From NCBI RefSeq assembly GCF_014174495.1, contig NZ_JACJHR010000005.1:1-64000 (forward strand): DNA of 64,000 bases. The letters run 5' to 3'. Source of the stretch: Amycolatopsis echigonensis (lineage in GTDB: Bacteria; Actinomycetota; Actinomycetes; Mycobacteriales; Pseudonocardiaceae). Of the stretch, positions 34,484 to 43,507 are shown in pieces; positions within the stretch are counted from its first letter, which is position 1, and each line of letters opens with the position of its first letter. A program made the translations under genes and the position numbers. Below the pieces are notes generated by a model. The model had not been told where the DNA came from. It saw only the letters and a program-made list of their open reading frames with translations, and did not search any database.

Positions 34484-34572
34484 CGCGCGGACCTCCGGCG
34501 CGTAATCCGCGGCCGCCGTCCCGCGCACCGAAGCGTCGCGCCCAGCGCATACCGCGGGCACGCGGCGGCCGC

Positions 34573-34592
34573 ACCTGTCCACCCGGGCAGGT
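34573..34592. promoter_or_regulatory. CCTG-N12-CAGG palindrome, site 3
   Basis: ACCTGTCC-ACCC-GGGCAGGT, the same 8-4-8 dyad as sites 1 and 2 with a different centre, 109 bases from site 2. Confidence 0.6.
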
Positions 34593-34712
34593 ACGGCGCG
34601 ACCGGTCGCACGGCGAACGGCGCGCCGCTCGGACTTAGGGTCGGGACGAACTGCTACGGTCCGGCACCGCGCAGTCGTCGCCGTCGCCAACCCCTGATCG
34701 AGGTGATCACCG

Positions 34713-35861
34713 ATGAGCCCGGCCCATCGTCCGCGGTTGTCGCGTCGCGAGTGGACACACGTCGGCGGGATGGCCGCTTTCATCGCCCTGCTGCACCTCG
34801 TGGGGTGGGGGGTGCTTCTGCTGGTCGTGGTCCCCGGCCATTACCGGCTCGGCGCGGGCGTGTTCGGCGTCGGCACCGGCGTGACCGCCTACCTGCTCGG
34901 GCTGCGGCACGCGTTCGACGCCGACCACATCGCCGCGATCGACAACACCACCCGCAAGCTGATCGCGGAAGGCCGGCGTCCGCTGTCGGTGGGGTTCTGG
35001 TTCTCGCTCGGGCACTCCACGGTGGTGGTCGTCCTGACGCTGCTGCTCGCCTCCGGGGTCCGGGCGCTGGGCGTCGAGCTGACCGACGGCGATTCCCCGC
35101 TGCGGCAGTACGGCGGACTGGTCGGGACCCTGGTCTCCGGCGGGTTCCTGTGGCTGCTCGGCATCGTCAACCTGGTCGTGCTGGCCGGCATCGTGCGGGT
35201 GTTCCGCCGGATGCGCCGCGGCGAGTACGACGAGCACGCGCTGGACACCCACCTCGAAAACCGCGGCTTCCTCAACCGGATCCTCCGCCGGGCGATGCGC
35301 GCCGTTTCCCGGCCCTGGCAGATCTACCCGATCGGCGTGCTGTTCGGGCTGGGTTTCGACACCGTCAGCGAGATCGCCCTGCTCGTGCTCGCCGGCACGA
35401 GCGTCGGGGCGGGCCTCCCCTGGTACGCGGTCATGTGCCTGCCGGTCCTGTTCGCCGCGGGCATGTCGCTGCTCGACACGATCGACGGGTCGTTCATGAA
35501 CCTCGCGTACGGGTGGGCGCTGTCCCAGCCGCTGCGGAAGGTCTACTACAACCTCACGCTGACCGGCCTGTCCGTGGCCGCGGCCTTGCTCATCGGCACC
35601 GTCGAGCTTCTCTCCGTCCTCGCCGACAAACTGGGCTTCACCGGCGGGCTGTGGGACTGGGTGACCGGACTCGACGTCAACCGGCTGGGATTCGGCATCG
35701 CTGGCCTGTTCGCGCTCGGCTGGCTGTGCGCGATCGGAGTGTGGAAACTCGGCCGCCTCGAGGACAAATGGCAGCGAGCCCCGGAGGCCGGCCGCGGACC
35801 GGTCCCGGCCGGGCAAGCCGCGCCGGCCGAAGCCGCCGTCACTTGCCGAAACCGGCGGTGA
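34713..35861 (+). CDS. Nickel/cobalt transporter, HoxN/NixA (NiCoT) family
   Basis: 382 residues with about eight membrane helices. The NiCoT signature RHAFDADHIAAIDNTTRKL is at ~residues 65-83, with the second motif FSLGHSTVVVV and the third LFGLGFDTVSEIALL. GAGGTGATCACCG precedes the ATG. It is divergent from mno with MadR-like sites between them. Metal supply for the methanol dehydrogenase or for the His-rich MadB is a reasonable role, although group III alcohol dehydrogenases normally use Fe, Zn or Mg. Its end overlaps the opposing ABC permease by 23 bases. Confidence 0.85.
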   Translation: MSPAHRPRLSRREWTHVGGMAAFIALLHLVGWGVLLLVVVPGHYRLGAGVFGVGTGVTAYLLGLRHAFDADHIAAIDNTTRKLIAEGRRPLSVGFWFSLGHSTVVVVLTLLLASGVRALGVELTDGDSPLRQYGGLVGTLVSGGFLWLLGIVNLVVLAGIVRVFRRMRRGEYDEHALDTHLENRGFLNRILRRAMRAVSRPWQIYPIGVLFGLGFDTVSEIALLVLAGTSVGAGLPWYAVMCLPVLFAAGMSLLDTIDGSFMNLAYGWALSQPLRKVYYNLTLTGLSVAAALLIGTVELLSVLADKLGFTGGLWDWVTGLDVNRLGFGIAGLFALGWLCAIGVWKLGRLEDKWQRAPEAGRGPVPAGQAAPAEAAVTCRNRR

Positions 35862-36660
35862 GGCCGGTGACGAGGTAGCGGCGGCCGAGGATGTACAGCG
35901 CGAGGACCGGCAGGGTGGACAGGACGACCGCGGCGAGCACCGCGGGGATGTTGACCTGGAACTGGCCTTGGAAAGCCCACAGCGCCATGGGAAGCACGCG
36001 CTGGTCGGAGCTTTGGGTGAGGATGAGCGGGAAGAGGAATCCGTTCCACACGTTGAGGCCGTCGTACACCGCGACAGTCACCATCGCGGGCTTCACCATC
36101 GGCAGCACCAGGCTGCCCAGCATCCGCCAATGCCCGGCGCCGTCCACGCGCATCGATTCGAACAGTTCGTTGGGCACGTCGCGCAGGAAATTGGCCAGGA
36201 TGACCACGGAGAGCGGGATCGCGAAGGCGACCGACGGCAGCACGATCGCCAGCAAGGTGTCGTAGAGGTGCGCACGCGTGATCAGGTAGTAGATCGGGAT
36301 GATCGTCGCCTGCAGCGGGATCGCCAGGCCCAGCAGGAAGATCTTGTAGGTGGTCGCGGAAAACCTGGTGCGCCCGCGCACGACGTAGTACGCCGCGAGG
36401 AGCGACACCGCGAGGGTGACGACCACGGTGCCGGCCGTGACGATCGCGCTGTTGACCAGGTACCGCAGGAATCCGTTGTCGAGGACCAGCCGGTAGTTCT
36501 CGAAAGTGGGATCGCCGGGCAGCGACAGCGGATTGGCCGCGAAGAACCCGCTCTGGCGGCGCAGGCTCGTCACGACGATGTAGTACACGGGCACGAGAAC
36601 GACGAGCAGCCAGGCGAATCCGGCGAGACCGCCGAGCACGTTGGGCCGGTTCCGGGCCAT
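35839..36660 (-). CDS. Sugar ABC transporter permease (MalG type)
   Basis: 273 residues, six membrane helices. The coupling EAA loop is present as NELFESMRVDGAGHWRMLGSLVLPMVKPA. The opening FAWLLVVLVPVYYIVVTSLR is typical of CUT1 second permeases. The ATG shares a base with the stop of the first permease (TGATG). It imports a carbohydrate together with the adjacent permease and binding protein; no ATPase gene is adjacent, so a shared MsiK-like ATPase is presumably used, as in other actinomycetes. Confidence 0.88.
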   Translation of the reverse strand: MARNRPNVLGGLAGFAWLLVVLVPVYYIVVTSLRRQSGFFAANPLSLPGDPTFENYRLVLDNGFLRYLVNSAIVTAGTVVVTLAVSLLAAYYVVRGRTRFSATTYKIFLLGLAIPLQATIIPIYYLITRAHLYDTLLAIVLPSVAFAIPLSVVILANFLRDVPNELFESMRVDGAGHWRMLGSLVLPMVKPAMVTVAVYDGLNVWNGFLFPLILTQSSDQRVLPMALWAFQGQFQVNIPAVLAAVVLSTLPVLALYILGRRYLVTGLTAGFGK

Positions 36661-37595
36661 CACGCACCGTCCTGCTGGCTGCCGCGGGAGAAGCGGGCGA
36701 ACCGGGCCAGGCCGAGCGACAGCGCCAGTCCGGCGACGACGAGCAGCACGGCCAGCGTGCTCGCCCGGCCCATGTCGTTGTTGGAGAACCCGTTGAGGTA
36801 CATGTCCAGCGGCAGGAACCGGGTCGCGTTGCCCGGGCCGCCGCCGGTGAGCACGAAGACCAGGTCGAAATAGGTCAGCGAGCCCACCAGCATCAGCGTC
36901 GACGAGGTGACGATCGTATAGCGCAGCTGCGGCAGCGTGATGTGGAAGAACTGCCGCACCGGGCCCGCGCCGTCGATCTGCGCGGCTTCGTAGAGCTGTG
37001 CCGGGATCTGCCGCACGCCCGCCTGGTACAGCAGCGTGTGGAAGGGCATGAACTGCCAGCCGATCACGAAGATCACCACGTACAGCGCCAGCGTCGGATC
37101 GCCCAGCCAGTCCTGGGCGAGCCAGGACGCGCCGAACGCGCGGCTCATCCCGAAGTTCGGGTCGAGCAAGGCCTTGAACGCGATGGCGATCGCGGCCGAC
37201 GACAGCAGCAGCGGCAGGAAATACAGCACGCCGAGCACCGCGCGGTACCGGCCGCGGCCCGCCGTGAGCACCCCGAGCAGAAGCGAGACCGGCGTCTGGA
37301 ACAACCAGCTGGCCGCCATCACCTGCACGCTGAGCCAGAGCGCGTGATAGGTCGCCGGATCGCCCAGCGCCGCCGCCCAGTTCCCCAGCCCGGTCCAGGC
37401 GGGATCGGCGATCCCGTCCCACTTCATCAGGCTGAGCACCGCGACTCCGCCGAGCGGCAGCAGCGCGAAGACCGAGAAGAACGCCAGTGCGGGCGCGGCC
37501 ATCAGCGGATGCGGTCCGGCGCGGCCGGGCGCCGCGACGGAGCGCGTCCGCTTTCCGGCCCGAGGCCGCGCGAGAGCGGGAGCGGACACGGTCAC
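36660..37595 (-). CDS. Sugar ABC transporter permease (MalF type)
   Basis: 311 residues from GTG 37595, overlapping the binding-protein stop (GTGA). It has six membrane helices (MAAPALAFFSVFALLPLGGV onwards) and the EAA loop QLYEAAQIDGAGPVRQFFHITLPQL. It is the middle gene of the binding protein-MalF-MalG operon. Confidence 0.88.
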   Translation of the reverse strand: MTVSAPALARPRAGKRTRSVAAPGRAGPHPLMAAPALAFFSVFALLPLGGVAVLSLMKWDGIADPAWTGLGNWAAALGDPATYHALWLSVQVMAASWLFQTPVSLLLGVLTAGRGRYRAVLGVLYFLPLLLSSAAIAIAFKALLDPNFGMSRAFGASWLAQDWLGDPTLALYVVIFVIGWQFMPFHTLLYQAGVRQIPAQLYEAAQIDGAGPVRQFFHITLPQLRYTIVTSSTLMLVGSLTYFDLVFVLTGGGPGNATRFLPLDMYLNGFSNNDMGRASTLAVLLVVAGLALSLGLARFARFSRGSQQDGA

Positions 37596-38893
37596 TTTCC
37601 GATCGTCGCGTTCATGTTCGCCGAGAACTGCTCGGGCGTGATCTGCTTGAGGAACAGCTGGTCCAGGTTGTTCAGCAGGGCGTCCGCCTGTCCGGGGGAA
37701 ACGGCCTGGTCCCAGGAGAGCTGGAAGTTCGGGGCGTTCCGCGCCAGTCCGTACACATAGGACAGATACGCCGGGTCCGGAGCCTTGGCCAGTTTGGCCT
37801 CGATCCCGTTGACCGGCGGCACCGCGCCCCCGGCGAGCAGCCCGTCGACGTAGGTGTCGTTCATGACGCCCTCGCGCAGGTATTTCACCGCGGCCTGTTT
37901 CTGCGCGTCGGAGGCGTGCGCGGACACCGACCAGAAGTTCGCCGGGTTGCCCACGATGTCGGCCGGATCGCCCTTCCCGCCCGATACGACCGGGAAACCG
38001 GTGTAGCCGAGTTTGCCCGCGGCGAAACCTGGGTCGGCCTGCTTGATCGTGGGGAAGGCCCACGAGCCCATCAGGTACATCGCCGCCTTGCCGGTGTAGA
38101 GCAGGGCGAGGTCGGCGTTGCTGTCGGTGCTGATCGAATTGAACCCCTTGGCGAATCCGCCCGCGTCCACCAGCTGCTGGATCTTGCGGTTCGCGTCCAG
38201 AACCGCGGGATCGGACCAGGCTCCCGGCTTGTTCGCGGCGATCGCGGCGAAGACGCCCGGCCCGCCGATCCGGTCGACCAGGTACTCCTCCCACATCAGC
38301 TGCGGCCATTTGCTTTGCCCGCCGAGGGAGAACGGCGCGATCCCGGCCGCGGAGAACTTCGGCACGAGCGCCATCAGCTCGTCCCACGTCTTCGGCGGCT
38401 CGGCCCCCACCCGGGCGAAGAGGTCCTTGTTGTAGAACAGGAAAACCGGCTGCATGCTGTTGTTCGGCACGGCGTAGGTCTTCCCGTCCAGCACTCCGGT
38501 CTTCGCCACCGAGGGCAGGTACCGGCCGGTCAGCGCGGGGTCCTTCCGCACTTCCGGGGTCAGGTCCATGATCTTGCCCGCGGCGACCCAGGATTTCAGC
38601 ATGCCGCCGTTGCCCCAGCTGAACACCAGGGTGGGCGCCTGGTCCGCGCCGACGGCCGAGCGGATCTTCTGCTTGTACGCGTCGTTGCCGAAGAACTGCC
38701 CCTCGACGCCGCCGCTGGCGAACGAGGTGCGGAACACCTGCTCGTCGCCGCCGGTCAACGCCCAGGCCGTCGCTTTCCCGCCGGCGGCGGACGTCGGCCC
38801 GCTCGTGCCGCACGCCGCGGCGAAGGCCAGCAGGACCGCGAGCCCGGGCGCCGCGAGCGTCGTGCGGATCGTCCGGCGAGTACCCAGTTTCAT
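37592..38893 (-). CDS. Sugar ABC transporter substrate-binding lipoprotein
   Basis: 433 residues. A twin-Arg-containing N-terminus leads into a hydrophobic segment ending in the lipobox AFAAAC (Cys ~28), so the protein is membrane-anchored outside the cell. The mature part is a group 1 binding fold with KTWDELMALVPKFSAAGIAPF and GKAAMYLMGSWAFPTIK. It is divergent from the LacI/GH3 pair; operators for LacI overlap its promoter. The partner GH3 enzyme suggests a beta-linked gluco- or xylo-oligosaccharide ligand (inference). Confidence 0.88.
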   Translation of the reverse strand: MKLGTRRTIRTTLAAPGLAVLLAFAAACGTSGPTSAAGGKATAWALTGGDEQVFRTSFASGGVEGQFFGNDAYKQKIRSAVGADQAPTLVFSWGNGGMLKSWVAAGKIMDLTPEVRKDPALTGRYLPSVAKTGVLDGKTYAVPNNSMQPVFLFYNKDLFARVGAEPPKTWDELMALVPKFSAAGIAPFSLGGQSKWPQLMWEEYLVDRIGGPGVFAAIAANKPGAWSDPAVLDANRKIQQLVDAGGFAKGFNSISTDSNADLALLYTGKAAMYLMGSWAFPTIKQADPGFAAGKLGYTGFPVVSGGKGDPADIVGNPANFWSVSAHASDAQKQAAVKYLREGVMNDTYVDGLLAGGAVPPVNGIEAKLAKAPDPAYLSYVYGLARNAPNFQLSWDQAVSPGQADALLNNLDQLFLKQITPEQFSANMNATIGK

Positions 38894-38916
38894 GATGCAC
38901 CTTCCGCTCCGAAGGT

Positions 38917-38930
38917 TCGAAAAGTTTCGA
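38917..38930. promoter_or_regulatory. LacI operator 1, TCGAAA-N2-TTTCGA
   Basis: TCGAAA-AG-TTTCGA, a perfect 6-2-6 dyad 24 bases upstream of the binding-protein start. It is followed by AAGTTT-CGA-AAACTT at 38922-38936, an overlapping dyad. Confidence 0.7.
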
Positions 38931-39017
38931 AAACTTCTCGAGGGCTGGCCGAAATCTAGGGTAGTGATTCGGGCCCGTCAAGTGCTAAATTCCCTGCCGG
39001 AACCTCAAAATCACGGT

Positions 39018-39031
39018 TCGAAATCTTTCGA
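39018..39031. promoter_or_regulatory. LacI operator 2, TCGAAA-N2-TTTCGA
   Basis: TCGAAA-TC-TTTCGA, a perfect 6-2-6 dyad 13 bases before the lacI-type start codon and 101 bases from operator 1. It implies autoregulation and possibly looping. Confidence 0.7.
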
Positions 39032-39043
39032 TAAGGAGAGCCG

Positions 39044-40087
39044 ATGCCGCCCCGCAACGGCGCGACGCTCGCCGCGGTCGCCGAAGCCGCCGGCGTCTCG
39101 CTGCCGACTGTCTCGAAGGTGCTCAACGGGCGGTCCGACGTGGCCGCGCGCACCCGCGCCCGAGTGGAACAGGCACTGCGGGACGCCGGGTACGTGCCGC
39201 GGACCGGGAGCCGGAGCGCGTCCGCGACCCGGATCGTCGACGTCGTGTTCGACGATCTGGTCAGCCCCTATGCGCTGGAGGTGCTGCGCGGGGTGACCGC
39301 CGCGGGCGCCGAACTCGGCACCGACGTGGTGGTGAGCCGGATGCCGGCGGCGGCCCCCGGCGGCCCGCTCAGCCCCGAGGACCACTGGACGCAGCGGCTC
39401 AAGGGCGACGGCCGGGCCGGCCTGATCGTCGTGACCTCCGAACTTTCGCTCGCCCAGGTCGAGAGCTTCGAGCGCGCCGAGCTGCCCCTGGTGGTCATCG
39501 ACCCGATCAACCTGCCGAGGGCGGAGGTCGCCAGCGTCGGCGCGACGAACTGGTCCGGCGGGATCGCGGCCGCGGAGCACCTGCTGAGCCTCGGGCACCG
39601 GCGCATCGCGTTCGCCGGGGGGCCGGTCGGGGCGTCCTGCAGCCAGGCGAGGCTGCACGGATACCGCGCCGCGCTCGAGAACGCGGGCGTCGCGTTCGAC
39701 CCGGAACTGGTGCGCCACGGCGACTTCGGCCACCCGGCGGGGCTGGAGATCGGAAACCTCTTGCTGGCCATGGAAAATCCGCCGACCGCGGTGTTCGCCG
39801 CGAGCGACGCCACCGCGCTCGGGGTACTGGAAGCCGCGCGGCAGCGGGGTTTGCGGGTGCCGCAGGAGCTGAGCGTCGTCGGCTTCGACGACACCATGCT
39901 CGCCGGCCTCGCCACCCCGCCGCTGACCGTGATCCGGCAGCCGCTGCACGACATGGGCCGGGTCGCGCTGCGCACCCTGCTCAAGCTGATTTCCGGGCAG
40001 ACGCTCGATTCCCACCACGTCGAACTCGCGACCCATCTCGTCGTGCGCGATTCGACCGCCCCCGCACCCGACCGAGGAGCGCGATGA
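39044..40087 (+). CDS. LacI-family repressor of the sugar cluster
   Basis: 347 residues. HTH and hinge helix at 5-55 (ATLAAVAEAAGVSLPTVSKVL, then ARVEQALRDAGYVPR). The effector domain shows IVDVVFDDLVSPYALEVLRG and the C-terminal VPQELSVVGFDDTMLAGLATP. AAGGAG lies before the ATG. Its stop overlaps the GH3 start, so repressor and hydrolase are co-expressed; the transporter is divergent. The twin TCGAAA-N2-TTTCGA sites are the likely targets. Confidence 0.9.
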   Translation: MPPRNGATLAAVAEAAGVSLPTVSKVLNGRSDVAARTRARVEQALRDAGYVPRTGSRSASATRIVDVVFDDLVSPYALEVLRGVTAAGAELGTDVVVSRMPAAAPGGPLSPEDHWTQRLKGDGRAGLIVVTSELSLAQVESFERAELPLVVIDPINLPRAEVASVGATNWSGGIAAAEHLLSLGHRRIAFAGGPVGASCSQARLHGYRAALENAGVAFDPELVRHGDFGHPAGLEIGNLLLAMENPPTAVFAASDATALGVLEAARQRGLRVPQELSVVGFDDTMLAGLATPPLTVIRQPLHDMGRVALRTLLKLISGQTLDSHHVELATHLVVRDSTAPAPDRGAR

Positions 40088-42393
40088 CCCGCTGGCACGA
40101 CCGGAGCCTGTCCCCCGCCGAACGCGCCGGAGCGCTGCTGGCCGAGATGACCCTCGAGGAGAAGATCGCCCAGCTGGGCAGCGCGTGGCCCGGCAACCAG
40201 GACATCAGCGGGAACGTCGCCCCGATGCAGGACGTCTTCGCCCGCGGCGGGGCTTCGTTCGACCAGGTCCGCGCGGACGGGATCGGGCACCTCACCCGGC
40301 CGTTCGGCACGGCTCCGGTGAGTGCGGCCGAGGGCGTCGCCCGGGTCACCGCGCTGCAGCGCGACATCGTCTCCGAGACCCGGCTCGGCATCCCGGCGAT
40401 CGTGCACGAAGAGTGCCTCACCGGCTTCACCACCCTCGGCGCCACGGTCTACCCCACCGCGCTGGCGTGGGCGGCGACCTTCGATCCGGGTCTCGTCGAG
40501 CGCATGGCCGCCGCGATCGCGGAAGACCTGCGCGCGGTCGGCGTGCACCAAGGGCTCTCGCCCGTGCTCGACGTCGTGCGCGACTATCGCTGGGGCCGCA
40601 CCGAAGAAACCCTCGGCGAAGATCCGTATCTGGTCAGCATGCTGGGAACCGCTTATGTCCGCGGGCTGGAGAAGACCGGGATCATCGCGACGCTGAAGCA
40701 TTTCGCGGGATACAGCGCGTCCCGGGCGGCCCGCAACCACGCGCCGGTGTCGATCGGGCCGCGCGAGCTGCGCGACGTCATCCTGCCGCCGTTCGAGATG
40801 GCGCTCCGCGAAGGCGGGGCCCGGTCGGTCATGAACTCCTACACCGACCTCGACGGCGTGCCCGCCGCGGCCAGCAAGGCGCTGCTCACCGCGATTCTGC
40901 GCGACGAATGGGGTTTCGACGGAGTCGTGGTCTCCGACTACTGGGCCATCGCGTTCCTCAAGAGCATGCACCGGGTCGCCGGCAGCGCGGGCGAGGCGGG
41001 CGCGCTCGCGCTGGCCGCCGGGATCGACGTCGAACTGCCGGACCGCCAGTGCTACGGCAAGGAACTGGCCGAACTGGTCCGGTCCGGGGAAGTCCCGGAG
41101 GAACTGGTCGACCGGTCCGCGCTCCGCCTGCTGCGGCAGAAGGCCGAACTGGGCCTGCTCGACGCGGACTGGGTTCCGCGGGCCGCGCCGGTCGACCTGG
41201 ATTCGCCGCGCAACCGGGCCATCGCCCGGGAAATCGCCGAGAAGTCCGTCGTGCTGCTCGCGAACAACGGCACGCTTCCGTTGTCCGGCAGGAAATCCGC
41301 CGGGAAAATCGCTGTCGTCGGGCCCTGCGCCGACGACCCGCTGGTTTTCCTGGGCTGCTACTCCTATCCCAACCACGTCCTGCCGCGCCATCCCGAATTC
41401 GGCCTCGGCGTGCCCGTTCCGTCGCTGGCCGACGCGCTGCGGCTCGAACTGCCCGAGGCCCGGATCTCGCTGCACGAAGGCTGTCCGATCCTCGAGGAAG
41501 ACAGCTCCGGCATCGCGGCCGCCGCAGCCGCCGCGGAAGCCGCCGACGTGTGCGTCGCCGTCGTCGGCGACCGAGCGGGCATGTTCGGCAGCGGCACCTC
41601 CGGCGAAGGCTGCGACGCCCCCGACCTGAGCCTCCCCGGCGTCCAGGACGAACTCCTCGACGCGCTCCTGGCGACCGGGACGCCGGTCGTCGTCGTGGCG
41701 GTCTCGGGCCGTCCGTACGCCCTCGGCCGCCACGCCGGCCGCGCCGCCGCTCTGGTCCAGGCTTTCCTGCCGGGAGAGGAAGGCGGCGGCGCCGTCGCCG
41801 GGATCCTGTCCGGCCGGATCGCCCCGTCCGGGAAACTGCCGGTGCAGGTGCCGCGCACGCCCGGCGGCTCGCCCGGCACCTACCTGGCCCCGCCGCTGGG
41901 CCGCGACAGCGAAGGCATCAGCAACCTCGACCCGACGCCGCTGTTCCCGTTCGGGCACGGCCTGTCCTACACCACGTTCGGCTACTCGGACCTGCGGCTG
42001 AGCGCGACCGAAATCCCCACCGACGGCGAACTGTCCATTTCGGTCACCGTGCGCAACACCGGCGAGCGCGCGGCGGACGAAATCGTGCAGCTGTACCTGA
42101 ACGACGTGCAGGCCCAGGTCACCCGCCCCGTCCGGCAGCTCGCCGGATTCGCCCGAGTGCCGCTCGAAGCGGGCCGCGCCGCTCGTGTCACCTTCGCGGT
42201 GCACGCCGACCGCACCAGCTTCACCGGGCTCGACCTGCGCCGGATCGTCGAACCCGGAACAATCGAGGTCCTGGTCGGGCCGTCCGCGGGCGAACTGCCC
42301 TGCACCGCGTCGTTCGAACTCACCGGCCCGGTCCGCGAAACCGGGCCCGACCGGGTCCTGTCCACCCCGGTCTCGATCTCTCCGCTCGAGTGA
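40084..42393 (+). CDS. GH3-family beta-glycosidase (beta-glucosidase/xylosidase)
   Basis: 769 residues. N-terminal GH3 barrel with GVHQGLSPVLDVVRDYRWGRTEE, KHFAGYSASRAARNHAPVSI and the nucleophile Asp285 in VVVSDYWAI. The (alpha/beta)6 sandwich (KSVVLLANNGTLPL...VVGPCADDP) and the C-terminal fibronectin-III-like domain (ISVTVRNTGERAADEIVQLYL) complete the three-domain form. It has no signal peptide, so it cleaves imported oligosaccharides in the cytoplasm. The ATGA overlap with the LacI gene is translational coupling. Confidence 0.88.
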   Translation: MTRWHDRSLSPAERAGALLAEMTLEEKIAQLGSAWPGNQDISGNVAPMQDVFARGGASFDQVRADGIGHLTRPFGTAPVSAAEGVARVTALQRDIVSETRLGIPAIVHEECLTGFTTLGATVYPTALAWAATFDPGLVERMAAAIAEDLRAVGVHQGLSPVLDVVRDYRWGRTEETLGEDPYLVSMLGTAYVRGLEKTGIIATLKHFAGYSASRAARNHAPVSIGPRELRDVILPPFEMALREGGARSVMNSYTDLDGVPAAASKALLTAILRDEWGFDGVVVSDYWAIAFLKSMHRVAGSAGEAGALALAAGIDVELPDRQCYGKELAELVRSGEVPEELVDRSALRLLRQKAELGLLDADWVPRAAPVDLDSPRNRAIAREIAEKSVVLLANNGTLPLSGRKSAGKIAVVGPCADDPLVFLGCYSYPNHVLPRHPEFGLGVPVPSLADALRLELPEARISLHEGCPILEEDSSGIAAAAAAAEAADVCVAVVGDRAGMFGSGTSGEGCDAPDLSLPGVQDELLDALLATGTPVVVVAVSGRPYALGRHAGRAAALVQAFLPGEEGGGAVAGILSGRIAPSGKLPVQVPRTPGGSPGTYLAPPLGRDSEGISNLDPTPLFPFGHGLSYTTFGYSDLRLSATEIPTDGELSISVTVRNTGERAADEIVQLYLNDVQAQVTRPVRQLAGFARVPLEAGRAARVTFAVHADRTSFTGLDLRRIVEPGTIEVLVGPSAGELPCTASFELTGPVRETGPDRVLSTPVSISPLE

Positions 42394-42444
42394 GCAAGGG
42401 ATCGCCAGTTCCCCGGTTGCGGCCGGAGAAATCCCTTAAGCGGT

Positions 42445-43488
42445 CTAGGCCAAGTCGGACAGGTCCAGCACAAACCGGTAGCGGACGTCGTTTCGCTCCA
42501 ACCGGCTGAGGGCTTCGTTCACCCGCGACGAGGGCACGAGCTCGATGTCGGCGGCGACGTTGTGCTGGGCGCAGAACTCCAGCATCGCGGCGGTCGCCGG
42601 CCGGCCGCCGCTGCCGGCCGAGCTGAGCTTCTTGCGTCCGACGAGCAAGTCCATGGTCTCCACAGTGACGGGCGCGAGCTGCCCGAGCTGGCTGAGCGTC
42701 CCGTCCATGGCGACGAGCCCTAGGTAGGGGCCGAGCTCATGCGGAACGGCGATGGTGTCGATCAGGACGTCGAACCGGTTGCGGGCAGCGGCCATCTGTC
42801 GTTGGTCGGAGGAGACGATCAGGTCGTGGGCACCCAGTCGGCGCGCGTCGTCAGCCTTGTCCGCTGACCGGCTGATGACCGTGGTGTCGGCGCCGAGCGC
42901 GACGGCGAGTTTGACCGCGAGGTGCCCGAGGCCGCCGAGACCGGCTACTGCGACGCGGGTCCCCGGCCCGACGCCGAGAGCGCGCAGCGGCTCCCAGACG
43001 GTGATTCCGGCGCACAGCAGCGGAGCCGCGGCCGCGGGATCGAGCCCGGCCGGCAGCGGGTAGGCGAACAGGTCGCGGACGACGTACTCGCGGGAGTAGG
43101 CCCCGAGCGTGGTCGATCCGTCGCGGCGGTCGGTGCCGCCGTAGGTCAGCGTCGGGAATTCGGCGCAGAAATTCTCCTGGCCCGCCCGGCACATCGCGCA
43201 CCCGCCGCACGAATCGACGATGTTGCCGACCGCTACCGCGTCGCCTACCGAGAACCGCGTGACCTCAGGCCCGATCGCGGTCACCACCCCGGTGAATTCA
43301 TGGCCCGGCACCAACCGCGCGTCCCCGGTCTCGGCAAGAGCGCCGATGGCGTGCAGATCGGTGTGGCAGACGCCGCAGTAGTCCACGCGGACCGCGACGT
43401 CGTCGGCACGCAGGTCCCGGCGCTCGAACGACACCCGGCGCAGCGCGGCCCCCGGCCGGTCGGCTTGCCAGCCCACGGTGGTCCTCAT
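42445..43488 (-). CDS. NAD(P)-dependent zinc alcohol dehydrogenase (YahK/CAD-like)
   Basis: 347-residue medium-chain dehydrogenase. Catalytic zinc site DYCGVCHTDLHAI with PGHEFTGVV, structural zinc loop CGGCAMCRAGQENFC, and NADP site VAVAGLGGLGHLAVKLAV. The DTIAVPHELGPYLGLVAMDG segment places it with broad aldehyde reductases such as YahK. GAGGGGCGGCC precedes the ATG. It is divergent from a TetR gene whose operators fill the gap; aldehyde detoxification is likely. Confidence 0.87.
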   Translation of the reverse strand: MRTTVGWQADRPGAALRRVSFERRDLRADDVAVRVDYCGVCHTDLHAIGALAETGDARLVPGHEFTGVVTAIGPEVTRFSVGDAVAVGNIVDSCGGCAMCRAGQENFCAEFPTLTYGGTDRRDGSTTLGAYSREYVVRDLFAYPLPAGLDPAAAAPLLCAGITVWEPLRALGVGPGTRVAVAGLGGLGHLAVKLAVALGADTTVISRSADKADDARRLGAHDLIVSSDQRQMAAARNRFDVLIDTIAVPHELGPYLGLVAMDGTLSQLGQLAPVTVETMDLLVGRKKLSSAGSGGRPATAAMLEFCAQHNVAADIELVPSSRVNEALSRLERNDVRYRFVLDLSDLA

Positions 43489-43507
43489 GGCCGCCCCTCA
43501 AAGCAAA

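Noticed and set aside
34277..34712. Possible cobalamin or nickel riboswitch upstream of the NiCoT transporter
   Set aside because: No B12-box-like sequence or conserved riboswitch core seen; the region is explained by MadR-like palindromes.
39268..42204. Long minus-strand open frame opposite LacI and GH3
   Set aside because: Same GC-driven antisense artefact; Arg/Val/Gly/Asp-rich peptide without any domain.
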